From: an uncultured Peptococcaceae bacterium
Lineage (GTDB): Bacteria > Bacillota > Peptococcia > Peptococcales > Peptococcaceae
Length of the DNA: 5,370 nucleotides
Reading direction: 5' to 3'
Assembly (NCBI GenBank): GCA_945949655.1
Contig: CAMFFG010000103.1
Span: 1 to 5,370, forward strand
Below, piece after piece: positions 1-5,370 of this stretch; positions within the stretch are counted from its first letter, which is position 1; each line of letters starts with the position of its first letter. Both the position numbers and the translations under genes were made by a program. Below the pieces are notes generated by a model. It did not search any database. It saw nothing but the letters and a program-made list of their open reading frames with translations, and had not been told where the DNA came from.

Positions 1-431
1 CCTTCGCCGGTGACCAGGGGATCGCCCTTTTCGTCATTCTTGAAGGTGCATTCCACATAGCCGCCTTCCAAGGGGGTGCCATCCTTGATATATTCGCCGT
101 AGCGGCGGATGAAGCTGCCGGTGGCAACAAGACGGCAGATGACTTCCAGGCCGTGACCGAATACCTTGCCGGGCAGCACTTCCATGGTGGCGTCATCCAC
201 ATTGGCACTGACATAATGGGTCTTGATGCCGGCATTCTTCAGCAATTCAAAATAGTAAACAGAGGTCTGCAGATTCGCCTTGCCAATGCCTTCAATGGTG
301 AGACCTACAGAATTTTCACCGGGGTCGAAAACGCCGTCTTTTCCCGTGCAGTCATCCTTGAATTTCAGCATTACATTGCCATTTTCCAGTTCAAACACAT
401 TTTTTGTTTTTCCTTCATATAATTTTTTCAT
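1..431 (-). CDS. purC: SAICAR synthetase PurC, N-terminal part (cut by left edge)
   Basis: Phosphoribosylaminoimidazole-succinocarboxamide synthase is the cytoplasmic enzyme that joins CAIR and aspartate using ATP in de novo purine synthesis. The start is the ATG at 431-429, and 143 codons are visible before the window ends. The protein opens [15 protein letters not shown], the lysine-rich N-terminal strand with the YEGKTK motif of the ATP-binding fold. Residues about 23-50 read [20 protein letters not shown], and [19 protein letters not shown] lies near residues 96-114; this is a hallmark PurC block. The form with KFKDD, GVFDPG and VGLTIEG is the one I associate with Clostridia. An AGGGGG ribosome binding site at 446-441 sits 9 nt before the start, and a promoter lies just upstream. 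No frameshift or stop occurs in the visible part. The plus-strand reading frames over this gene are shadows. The identification is firm; whether the rest is intact cannot be seen. Confidence 0.94.
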   Translation of the reverse strand, partial: MKKLYEGKTKNVFELENGNVMLKFKDDCTGKDGVFDPGENSVGLTIEGIGKANLQTSVYYFELLKNAGIKTHYVSANVDDATMEVLPGKVFGHGLEVICRLVATGSFIRRYGEYIKDGTPLEGGYVECTFKNDEKGDPLVTGE

Positions 432-478
432 TGTTCTGTTCCCCCTGCTGGTTCCATTGTTTGCAAAATACAATATAC

Positions 479-507
479 ATTATATTTTTACCATAAAAAC
501 TGCGCAA
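479..507 (-). promoter_or_regulatory. Sigma-A-type promoter of purC
   Basis: Read on the minus strand, TTGCGC (507-502) is followed by a 17-nt spacer and a perfect TATAAT (484-479). The -35 box matches TTGACA at only its first three bases, but the consensus -10 and ideal spacing make this convincing. Transcription would start near 472, giving a short purC leader of about 40 nt with no room for a riboswitch. The promoter lies between the glycosyltransferase stop (538) and the purC start, so purC can be transcribed independently of the gene upstream. The out-of-frame extension of the glycosyltransferase (to 480) would run through this promoter, a further sign that the extension is not genuine coding sequence. 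Confidence 0.72.
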
Positions 508-537
508 GTGCAAGAGGTTTCCGCCAATTCTGCCCGC

Positions 538-1631
538 TTACTGCTGGCCGGTCCCATCCCACCCTGTTTTCTGCTGCTGAAAATACTGTCGGTTGTACGC
601 CACTGCGCTCGACTGGGGATGATACTGCGCGGCCTGCTCGTTATACTGCTGCGCTTTTTCTGTCTGGCCAAGCCTATCATAGCATACACATAACTGCAGG
701 GCCGGAATATAACCGTATTCGTCTTGTTGCAAAAAAGCGCCGCTGTAGGGATCGGGCACAGCGCGCAGGCCTGTTCATACCACCAGATAGCCTGCCGGTA
801 CTGCTGCGCATCCAGAAAACAACGGCCCAGATCACAGCAGAGGCCAGCGTCGGGCACGGCATAGCGCAAAGCCTGCAACAGCACACCAAGCCGCTCCACC
901 GTCTGGCCCGCCTTTTCATAACAGCCAGCCAGGAGACGGCAGGCCCCCACCTGATCGACCGCCCATCCATCCGAACGCTCCAAATAAGTGGAAAAAGCCT
1001 GCGCAGCATCGCCATACAGGCCATGGTCATACAATTCCCGCCCATAATAATATTGCTCCCGCGGGCCTAACGCCATTCCCTGCGCCAGCATGGCTCTGTA
1101 AATGCGCAGATTACGGCCAGAATCTTTTTTCCCAACCGGGCAATGGGTGATGGCCGCCTGGCCGTACAGGATATTACCTGCCGGCACAATGGCCTCATGC
1201 ACACGGCCCTGCCAGCAAAACCCGGCCTCGCGCCGCAGCAATCGCTCCCGGTTGTAAGAAAGCACCACATGGCCCTCCCCATCCAGCGTCTGATAAGGCA
1301 GCATCACCACATCAGCGGAACCATCCAGCTGCTCTTTTAACTGCCGGAATGCCTGCCGGTCATCATCCAGCAAGATGTCATCGGCATCCATCCACATGCA
1401 GTAATCCATGGTGGCATAGCCGAATGCCGCATTGCGGGCCGCTGCAAAATCATCCACCCACACAAAATCATAAATCTGCCGGGTATAGCGGGCGGCCACC
1501 TCTCTGGTACCGTCCACCGAGCCGGTATCCACCACAATAATCTCATCCACACAATCGGCCACACTGTCCAGACACCGCCCCAGCACCGCTTCCTCGTCCC
1601 GCACGATCATGCAGAGACTGATGGTCTGCAT
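538..1631 (-). pseudogene. Family 2 glycosyltransferase with C-terminal TPR-like region, single-base frameshift
   Basis: The N-terminal domain is a GT-A glycosyltransferase (GT2), presumably cytoplasmic, moving a sugar from a nucleotide donor to an unknown acceptor. Visible motifs, counted from the ATG at 1631: SLCMIVRDEE (5-14), IIVVDTGSVDGT (31-42), DFAAARNAA (61-69), metal-binding DAD at 82-84, and WQGRVHEAI (140-148). From about 185 onward there are helical TPR-like repeats. This start is preferred over an ATG five codons upstream because GGAGGG (1644-1639) lies 7 nt before it and overlaps the earlier ATG. At codon 293 (bases 754-756, CCC on the minus strand) one base is missing. After it the family-like ending DPYSGAFLQQDEYGYIPALQLCVCYDRLG continues in another frame to the TAA at 540-538. 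Restoring one base gives a 364-residue protein. As written, 90 unrelated residues follow codon 293, ending at 480. The catalytic domain is untouched, so partial function is possible. No clear promoter is visible. Confidence 0.85.
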
Positions 1632-1771
1632 AGTCTCTCCCTCCATTTTTGCAGAAATTTTGTTTTTCTGTTTAGTGTATGCGCCGCCATGCCGGACATG
1701 CCAGTCTGATTGTATGCCAAATTTTACTATGCAGCCTCTTTTTTGTATTCTGTATTTTTTTCAAAAAATTC

Positions 1772-1800
1772 TTGACATCCCGCCTGCAATGGCATATCAT
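1772..1800 (+). promoter_or_regulatory. Strong sigma-A promoter of the T-box operon
   Basis: A perfect TTGACA (1772-1777), a 17-nt spacer and TATCAT (1795-1800, five of six consensus bases) form a near-ideal housekeeping promoter. The 30 bases before it are A/T tracts (1739-1770) that could act as an UP element. Transcription would begin about 1807, some 20 nt before the first T-box stem. Between this promoter and the glycosyltransferase start (1632-1771) I see no gene. That stretch holds only a direct repeat CATGCC (1688-1693 and 1697-1702) and weak minus-strand -10-like strings. Confidence 0.88.
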
Positions 1801-1825
1801 ACAGAAAACAAGTTTTGTCAAAACC

Positions 1826-2097
1826 GATGAGTGAGAAGAGTACATACAGGGTTCTGGCCTGGCAGAGAGCCGCAGATGGTGGGATTGCGGCATGACAGAT
1901 TGTATGGAATGGCCTCACAAGGGCAGCCCGAACGGATGAGCAAAGGCGATCTCCTATTAGGCGCTGACGGGAACTTCGCCCGTTATCCTGGAAGCATACA
2001 TGATCGTGTATGAAAAAGTGAGCCGCAAGGCTAATCTGGGTGGTACCGCAGGCGTGTTATTACAGCACTTGTCCCAATATGGGATGAGTGCTTTTTT
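1826..2097 (+). promoter_or_regulatory. T-box riboswitch with tryptophan (UGG) specifier
   Basis: A full-length transcriptional T-box leader, which senses uncharged tRNA and lets transcription continue when the cognate amino acid is scarce. Stem I: base GTGAG (1831-1835) with CTCAC (1914-1918); specifier loop of AGTA (1839-1842) opposite GAA (1907-1909); upper helix CATAC (1843-1847) with GTATG (1902-1906). The AGAGA bulge (1864-1868) is followed by the distal helix GCCGCA (1869-1874) with TGCGGC (1886-1891) and its TGGTGGGA loop. The specifier directly after GAA is TGG (1910-1912), the Trp codon. A stem III candidate is ACGGG (1967-1971) with CCCGT (1979-1983). The T-box core is GGGTGGTACCGC (2038-2049). 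The antiterminator can form from TGGG (2037-2040) with CCCA (2073-2076), leaving TGGTACC as the tRNA-acceptor bulge. Odd points are C rather than a purine after the specifier, and U at the TGGN position. The T-box call is near certain; the Trp assignment is strong and supported by the TrpX-like gene downstream. Confidence 0.93.
2064..2097 (+). terminator. T-box intrinsic terminator
   Basis: The arm AGCACTTGTCCC (2064-2075) pairs along all 12 positions with GGGATGAGTGCT (2081-2092), including two G-U pairs, around a 5-nt loop, and runs into six T residues (2092-2097). Its 5' arm contains the CCCA and CACTTG bases that the antiterminator needs, so the two structures are mutually exclusive. With charged tRNA this hairpin should stop transcription before the first gene. 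Confidence 0.93.
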
Positions 2098-2143
2098 ATT
2101 TGATTCTCAGGATTCTTTCTTTTCAGGAGGTGTTTTTGATTCT

Positions 2144-3203
2144 ATGGAAAACTACACCATGATGCTGCCCCGCTACTCTATCGGGACAGAAATTTACAGC
2201 CATATTCCAGAATTCTGCTGCCCTTACGGCAAAACCGTCATCGCCATCGGTGGACACAAGGCCATGGCGGCGGCAAAGCCGGGCATTGATGCAGCCATAC
2301 AAGGTTCCGGTCTGGAAATTCTGGATTACATCTGGTACGGTGGCGAGGCCAGCTACGAAAATGTGGCAGCACTGGAGGCCCATCCGCTGGTGCAGCAGGC
2401 TGATATGATCTTTGCCATCGGTGGCGGCAAGGCGCTGGATACCTGCAAATGTCTCAGTGTGACGACAGGCACACCGGTCTTTCCCTTCCCCACCATCGCA
2501 CGCTGACGGCATTTTTAAAGTGCCTTTCTTCTTTTTACAGCCTCCGGTGCACGCATTTATCAACACGGCCATCATCGCCGCAGCGCCCAGCCAATATCTG
2601 TGGGCCGGCCTGGGCGACACCTGCGCCAAATATTACGAAGCCACCATATCATCCCGCGGGGAGGAACTGGAACATTTCAACGCTTTGGGCGTGCAGATGA
2701 GCCGCCAGTGTCTGGACCCTCTGCTGCAGTACGGAGCACAGGCCATGGCAGATAACCGCAACAGACACTGCTCCTATGCGCTGGAGCAAACCGTGTTGGC
2801 TGTTATCGTTACCACCGGGCTGGTGTCCATTCTCATTACCCGCAACCATACCGCCGATTATAACAGCGGGCTGGCCCACAGTGTATTTTACACCATGACC
2901 ACCCTGCCCCATTTTGAGGAGACTCACCTGCACGGTGCGGTGGTCGGCTTCGGGGTTCTGCCGCTTCTGCTCTGCGACGGGCAGATGGAAGAAGTTGAGC
3001 GCATCTATCAGTTTAACCAGGCCGTGGGCCTGCCGGTATCGCTGGCGCAGCTGGAAATTTCGCCGGAGCAGATGGAAAGCCTGCTGCCGCTGATCCCCAA
3101 GACCAAAGATGTGGCTCATTATCCTTACCCGGTGACGGTGCCCATGTTAAAGCAGGCTTTTGCCCAGCTGGAAGCCCGCAACCGGCTGGATCAGAACATA
3201 TAA
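2144..3203 (+). pseudogene. Iron-containing alcohol dehydrogenase family (HcxA/YbdH-like), internal deletion with frameshift
   Basis: This is a group III, glycerol-dehydrogenase-like NAD(P) oxidoreductase. The ATG at 2144 is chosen because AGGAGG (2125-2130) precedes it by 13 nt; earlier in-frame ATGs lie within the riboswitch. Part one (120 codons) carries VIAIGGHKA (32-40) and the nucleotide-binding GGGKALDTCK (93-102), and ends FPFPTIAR at a TGA (2504-2506). Part two resumes in another frame from DGIFK (2505) to the TAA at 3201-3203. It keeps the three expected metal ligands: Asp in GLGDTCAKYYE (2616), His in GLAHSVF (2877) and His in HLHGAVVGFG (2931). Family members have about 12-15 residues between PTIA and this point (the STCA/ATCA segment near the active site), so roughly 35-41 bases are missing, out of frame. 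An intact version would be about 365 residues, the family size. Its ending (VAHYPYPVTVPMLKQAF) resembles E. coli HcxA, an NADPH-dependent 2-oxo acid reductase; substrate unproven. It is the first gene after the Trp T-box. Confidence 0.88.
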
Positions 3204-3223
3204 TCAGATTTTGGCTCTGATCC
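3188..3223 (+). other. Alternative hairpins spanning the dehydrogenase stop codon
   Basis: GGATCAGA (3188-3195) is a perfect 8-bp inverted match to TCTGATCC (3216-3223). A second copy of ATCAGA (3203-3208) can pair with the same 3' arm (TCTGAT, 3216-3221) around a 7-nt loop. The two hairpins therefore compete. No T-run follows, so this is not an ordinary intrinsic terminator. The structure sits between the broken dehydrogenase and trpX and could slow mRNA decay or modulate read-through, but it may be chance. No convincing separate promoter for trpX is visible in 3204-3284; a TATTAT at 3244-3249 has no fitting -35 box. Confidence 0.4.
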
Positions 3224-3284
3224 GCTGTACGAAAACTGGTTTCTATTATGTTTCACATTTATTTTATATCAGGAGGAGATTCCC

Positions 3285-4310
3285 ATGAAAAAATCCATGT
3301 TGAAAAAAATCTTATCCGCTACCGTACTGACCTCTATGCTCTTTGGTCTGGCAGCCTGCGGCGGTGGCAGCAATCAGAATGCCGGCGCTGATAACGCCGC
3401 AGAAAACAGCGAACCGCTAAAAGTTGGCATCGTGCAGCTCATCGACAACGGCGCCTTTGAAGATATGCGGGACGGCTTTATCGCCGAACTGGAAGCTAAA
3501 GGCTATGGCGAAGGCAAAGTAGAGATCATCCACAAAAACGCCCAGGGCGATTCCACCAACCTGAACACCATCTGTCAGGAAATGGTGGACAGTGATGTGG
3601 ATCTGGTGGCCACCATCGGCACACCGGCTTCTCAGGCTATGGTTGCTCTGGAAAGCGACATCCCTGTGATCTTTATCTCTGTGGGCAACCCGGTGGGTGC
3701 CGGCATCATCACTGAGATGGAGCATCCGGACAAAAATGCCACCGGTACCTCCAACGCCATCCCTATTAACGAAATCTTTGAACTGTCTGATTCCCTGACA
3801 CCGGGTATGCAGACTTACGGTCTACTCTACTGCACCAACGAAGTCAACTCGGTTACTACCGTAGAGAACGCCAAAAAATATCTGGATGAACAGGGCTTAA
3901 GCTACATGGAAAAAATCGTGACCAACTCTTCCGAAGTACAGCAGGCAGCCCAGAGCCTGGTTGGCAGCGTGGATGCCATTTTTGTACCAAACGACAGCGT
4001 GATCCAGGCTGCAATGCCGCTGGTGGCTGAAGTGGCCCGCGACGCAAAAATTCCAGTATACGGCAGTTCTGCCGTTATGGTAGACTCTGGCGCCTTCGCC
4101 ACCGTGGCCATCACCGACACCGAAATCGGCGCCATCTCTGCTGATATGGCCATCCAATACCTGGAAGGCACCGCCATCGCCGATATCCCTGCTCTGGTCG
4201 TTCCAGCCAATGCCATTGTGGTAAACGAGGACACCGTAGAAGCGCTGGGCATCACCCTGACCGATGACCAGAAAGCGGAAATCACCTTTGTGAGAGACAG
4301 CGCAAACTAA
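3285..4310 (+). CDS. trpX: Tryptophan ABC transporter substrate-binding lipoprotein (TrpX-type)
   Basis: The extracytoplasmic binding lipoprotein of an ABC importer, ABC_sub_bind (PF04392) type; 341 residues, normal for the family. AGGAGG (3271-3276) lies 8 nt before the ATG. The signal peptide has a charged start (MKKSMLKK), a hydrophobic core and the lipobox LAAC (22-25), so Cys25 is the lipid-anchored residue, followed by a Gly/Asn/Ala-rich linker to about 44. Two periplasmic-binding lobes follow. KVGIVQLIDNGAFEDMRDGF begins at 46; family-typical blocks include ATIGTPASQAM, IPVIFISVGNPVGAGI and ATGTSNAIPI. The frame is intact and ends at TAA. In Firmicutes this family works with a permease (TrpY) and ATPase (TrpZ), and trpXYZ is often under a Trp T-box. 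Here the upstream T-box reads UGG, so tryptophan is the favoured ligand; another aromatic amino acid or precursor is the main alternative. Expression probably depends on read-through from the promoter at 1772. Confidence 0.87.
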   Translation: MKKSMLKKILSATVLTSMLFGLAACGGGSNQNAGADNAAENSEPLKVGIVQLIDNGAFEDMRDGFIAELEAKGYGEGKVEIIHKNAQGDSTNLNTICQEMVDSDVDLVATIGTPASQAMVALESDIPVIFISVGNPVGAGIITEMEHPDKNATGTSNAIPINEIFELSDSLTPGMQTYGLLYCTNEVNSVTTVENAKKYLDEQGLSYMEKIVTNSSEVQQAAQSLVGSVDAIFVPNDSVIQAAMPLVAEVARDAKIPVYGSSAVMVDSGAFATVAITDTEIGAISADMAIQYLEGTAIADIPALVVPANAIVVNEDTVEALGITLTDDQKAEITFVRDSAN

Positions 4311-4342
4311 TCGCGCAAACATAGTAGGTTCTTAATTTGACG

Positions 4343-4465
4343 ATCCCTCCGTCCCTGCGGGGCACCTTCCTTTGTGCAAGGGAGGCTGGCTAAAAACCTG
4401 ACTGCCGGTATATCTTGACTCCCCTGTGTAAAGGGAGCTGGCAGCCGCCAGGCTGACGGAGGGGT
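4343..4465 (+). repeat. Composite palindromic (MITE-like) intergenic repeat
   Basis: A non-coding element of about 120 bp lying in the 232-bp gap between trpX and the permease. Its ends are inverted copies: CCCTCCGTC (4345-4353) and GACGGAGGG (4455-4463). The pairing continues inward with CCTG (4354-4357) to CAGG (4449-4452), one bulged base, then CGG (4358-4360) to CCG (4445-4447). Inside are smaller hairpins: CCTTCCTT (4365-4372) with AAGGGAGG (4378-4385); CTCCC with GGGAG around 4420-4437; and CTGGC (4438-4442) with GCCAG (4447-4451). From memory, elements with CTCCC...GGGAGCTGGCAGCCGC...GGCTGACGGAGG are very common between genes in Oscillospiraceae. No transposase is present and I cannot see a clear target-site duplication. 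It must be part of the operon transcript if trpX and the permease are co-transcribed. Confidence 0.78.
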
Positions 4466-4506
4466 TGCCATACTTGCGAAAAATTGAAAGACAACAATAA
4501 AAAGAA

Positions 4507-4523
4507 CGGTTCAAAGTAAACCG
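4507..4523 (+). other. Small hairpin upstream of the permease ribosome binding site
   Basis: CGGTT (4507-4511) pairs with AACCG (4519-4523) around a 7-nt loop. It ends 5 nt before AAAGGA (4529-4534), the ribosome binding site that lies 8 nt ahead of the permease ATG. It leaves that site free, so it could mark a boundary after the repeat or be incidental. No T-run follows. Confidence 0.3.
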
Positions 4524-4542
4524 CTGAGAAAGGATTTTTGCT

Positions 4543-5370
4543 ATGGTAATTCTGCTCGGCTCACTGCAGCTTGGCGTGCTGTACGGCATGCTGGCACTGG
4601 GCATCTATATCACCTTCCGCATTATGAATGTACCCGACTTAACAGCAGAAGGAAGCTTTACTTTGGGGCTGGCCCTTTCGGCGGTACTGGCCATCGCCGG
4701 ACATCCCCTTCTGGGCCTTTTGGCAGCCCTTATCGCCGGTGCTGCCGCTGGCACCGTGACCGGCCTGCTGCACACAAAACTGGGGATTCATCCCATTCTG
4801 GCCGGGATTTTAACCATGAGCGGCCTGTACTCGGTCAATCTGATGGCCATGGGAAACAGCTCCAATTTATCGCTGATCAACTGCCCAACGGTATTCAAAA
4901 TGGTTGGCAGTTGACTTCCTTTTCTGGATAAAGACATCACCAAACTGCTAGTGGCCACGGTGTTTACCGCCCTGTGTGCCATTCTGCTGATTTTGTTTTT
5001 TAAGACCCATATCGGCTTATGTATTCGAGCCACCGGCGACAACGAGGATATGGTGCGGGCTTCCTCCATCCATGTGGACCACACCAAAATTCTGGCACTG
5101 GCTCTGAGCAACGCCATCATCGCTTTCACCGGCGCACTGATTGCCCAATACCAGAGCTTTGCCGACATCAACTCCGGCGTAGGGATTCTGGTGGTGGGGC
5201 TGGCCTCGGTCATCATCGGGGAAGTGCTGTTAAACCGCCGCACCCTGACTGGCAACCTATTGGCTGTGCTGTTGGGCGCCATCATCTATCGCTTTATCAT
5301 TGCGCTGGCCACCAAGTACACCATTCTGCCGGCCTACATGCTAAAACTGGTATCGGCCTGCATCGTGGCG
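4543..5370 (+). pseudogene. trpY: ABC transporter permease (TrpY-type) with in-frame TGA, cut by right edge
   Basis: The inner-membrane channel subunit paired with the binding protein upstream (BPD_transp_2 family, PF02653). The ATG at 4543 has AAAGGA 8 nt before it. Codons 1-123 hold a hydrophobic segment (about 3-22), the conserved MNVPDLTAEGSF block (28-39), and further membrane segments around 40-55, 57-75 and 84-101. A TGA occurs at 4912-4914 (codon 124). The same frame then continues without another stop to the window end: LPFLDKD, a membrane segment LLVATVFTALCAILLILFF, the cytoplasmic coupling-type loop GLCIRATGDNEDMVRAS, then ALSNAIIAFTGALIAQYQSFADINSG and VGLASVIIGEVL, all typical of the family. 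The visible 276 codons are close to the usual full length of about 290. A point mutation to TGA is the simplest reading; read-through or a sequencing error are alternatives. The 123-residue product alone should not form a channel. An ATPase gene (trpZ) is expected beyond the right edge. Confidence 0.85.

Noticed and set aside
480..753. Long C-terminal extension of the glycosyltransferase reading frame down to 480
   Set aside because: After codon 293 the protein loses all family resemblance, while the other frame supplies the expected ending to 538. The extension also overlaps the purC promoter.
1831..2013. Short plus-strand reading frame upstream as a possible leader peptide
   Set aside because: It coincides with stem I to stem III of the T-box, has no ribosome binding site, and encodes nothing recognisable.
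2000..2143. Earlier in-frame start for the dehydrogenase at 2000
   Set aside because: This stretch is the 3' part of the T-box riboswitch including the terminator; the ATG at 2144 has a ribosome binding site and matches the family N-terminus.
2490..2525. Programmed ribosomal frameshift joining the two dehydrogenase halves
   Set aside because: No slippery heptamer precedes the stop, and a conserved segment of about 12-15 residues is missing, so a frameshift would not restore the family sequence.
2123..2629. 168-codon minus-strand reading frame opposite the dehydrogenase
   Set aside because: Antisense shadow of a recognisable gene; no motif or ribosome binding site. The same applies to 2649-3119, 3897-4322 and 4788-5285.
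1963..4459. GCTGACGG occurring at 1963, 2502 and 4452 as a possible recombination or insertion motif linked to the dehydrogenase deletion
   Set aside because: An 8-mer seen three times without matching flanks is weak; one copy is in the riboswitch and one in the palindromic repeat, so chance is adequate.
4311..4542. Small gene between trpX and the permease
   Set aside because: The only reading frame (minus strand, 4332-4604) runs over the palindromic repeat and into the permease, and lacks any recognisable protein features.
4912..4960. Selenocysteine insertion at the permease TGA
   Set aside because: No stable hairpin with a suitable apical loop follows the TGA, and selenocysteine is not expected in this permease family.
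4543..5370. Genome-wide TGA-as-Trp or TGA-as-Gly code
   Set aside because: TGG is used for Trp in other genes here, the base composition and gene set look like ordinary Clostridia, and no other undisturbed frame contains TGA.

Overview
The window looks like a chromosomal piece from a Gram-positive, low-to-moderate-GC gut-type Clostridia (Bacillota). The grounds are a canonical T-box riboswitch, strong AGGAGG-type ribosome binding sites, a lipoprotein signal peptide, a Clostridia-style PurC, and a composite palindromic repeat of the kind I remember as abundant in Oscillospiraceae (Faecalibacterium/Subdoligranulum relatives). The family-level placement is tentative.

Layout. On the minus strand, the left edge cuts purC (N-terminal 143 codons), which has its own sigma-A-like promoter at 479-507. 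Upstream of it, also on the minus strand, is a family 2 glycosyltransferase with a C-terminal TPR-like region (538-1631). A one-base deletion near 754-756 puts its last 71 codons out of frame. From about 1772 everything points right. A near-consensus promoter (TTGACA-17 bp-TATCAT) drives a leader of about 340 nt that is a complete T-box riboswitch. It has a specifier loop (AGTA opposite GAA), specifier TGG (tryptophan), T-box core TGGTACC, and a 12-bp terminator that excludes the antiterminator.

The leader is followed by three genes in the same direction. The first is an iron-containing alcohol dehydrogenase-family gene resembling E. coli HcxA/YbdH (2-oxo acid reductase), broken by an internal out-of-frame deletion. 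The second is an intact lipoprotein substrate-binding protein of the TrpX type. The third is a TrpY-type permease that carries an in-frame TGA at codon 124 and runs off the right edge. A repeat of about 120 bp lies between the last two.

Reading: this is a tryptophan-responsive uptake operon (trpXY, with trpZ expected just outside). Its first gene may have handled an aromatic 2-oxo acid such as indolepyruvate; that substrate is inference only. Three of the five coding regions are disrupted by three different kinds of lesion, while purC (as far as visible) and trpX are intact. Either the locus is decaying or part of the pattern is assembly error, and raw reads would decide. I see no CRISPR array, tRNA, rRNA or transposase gene.
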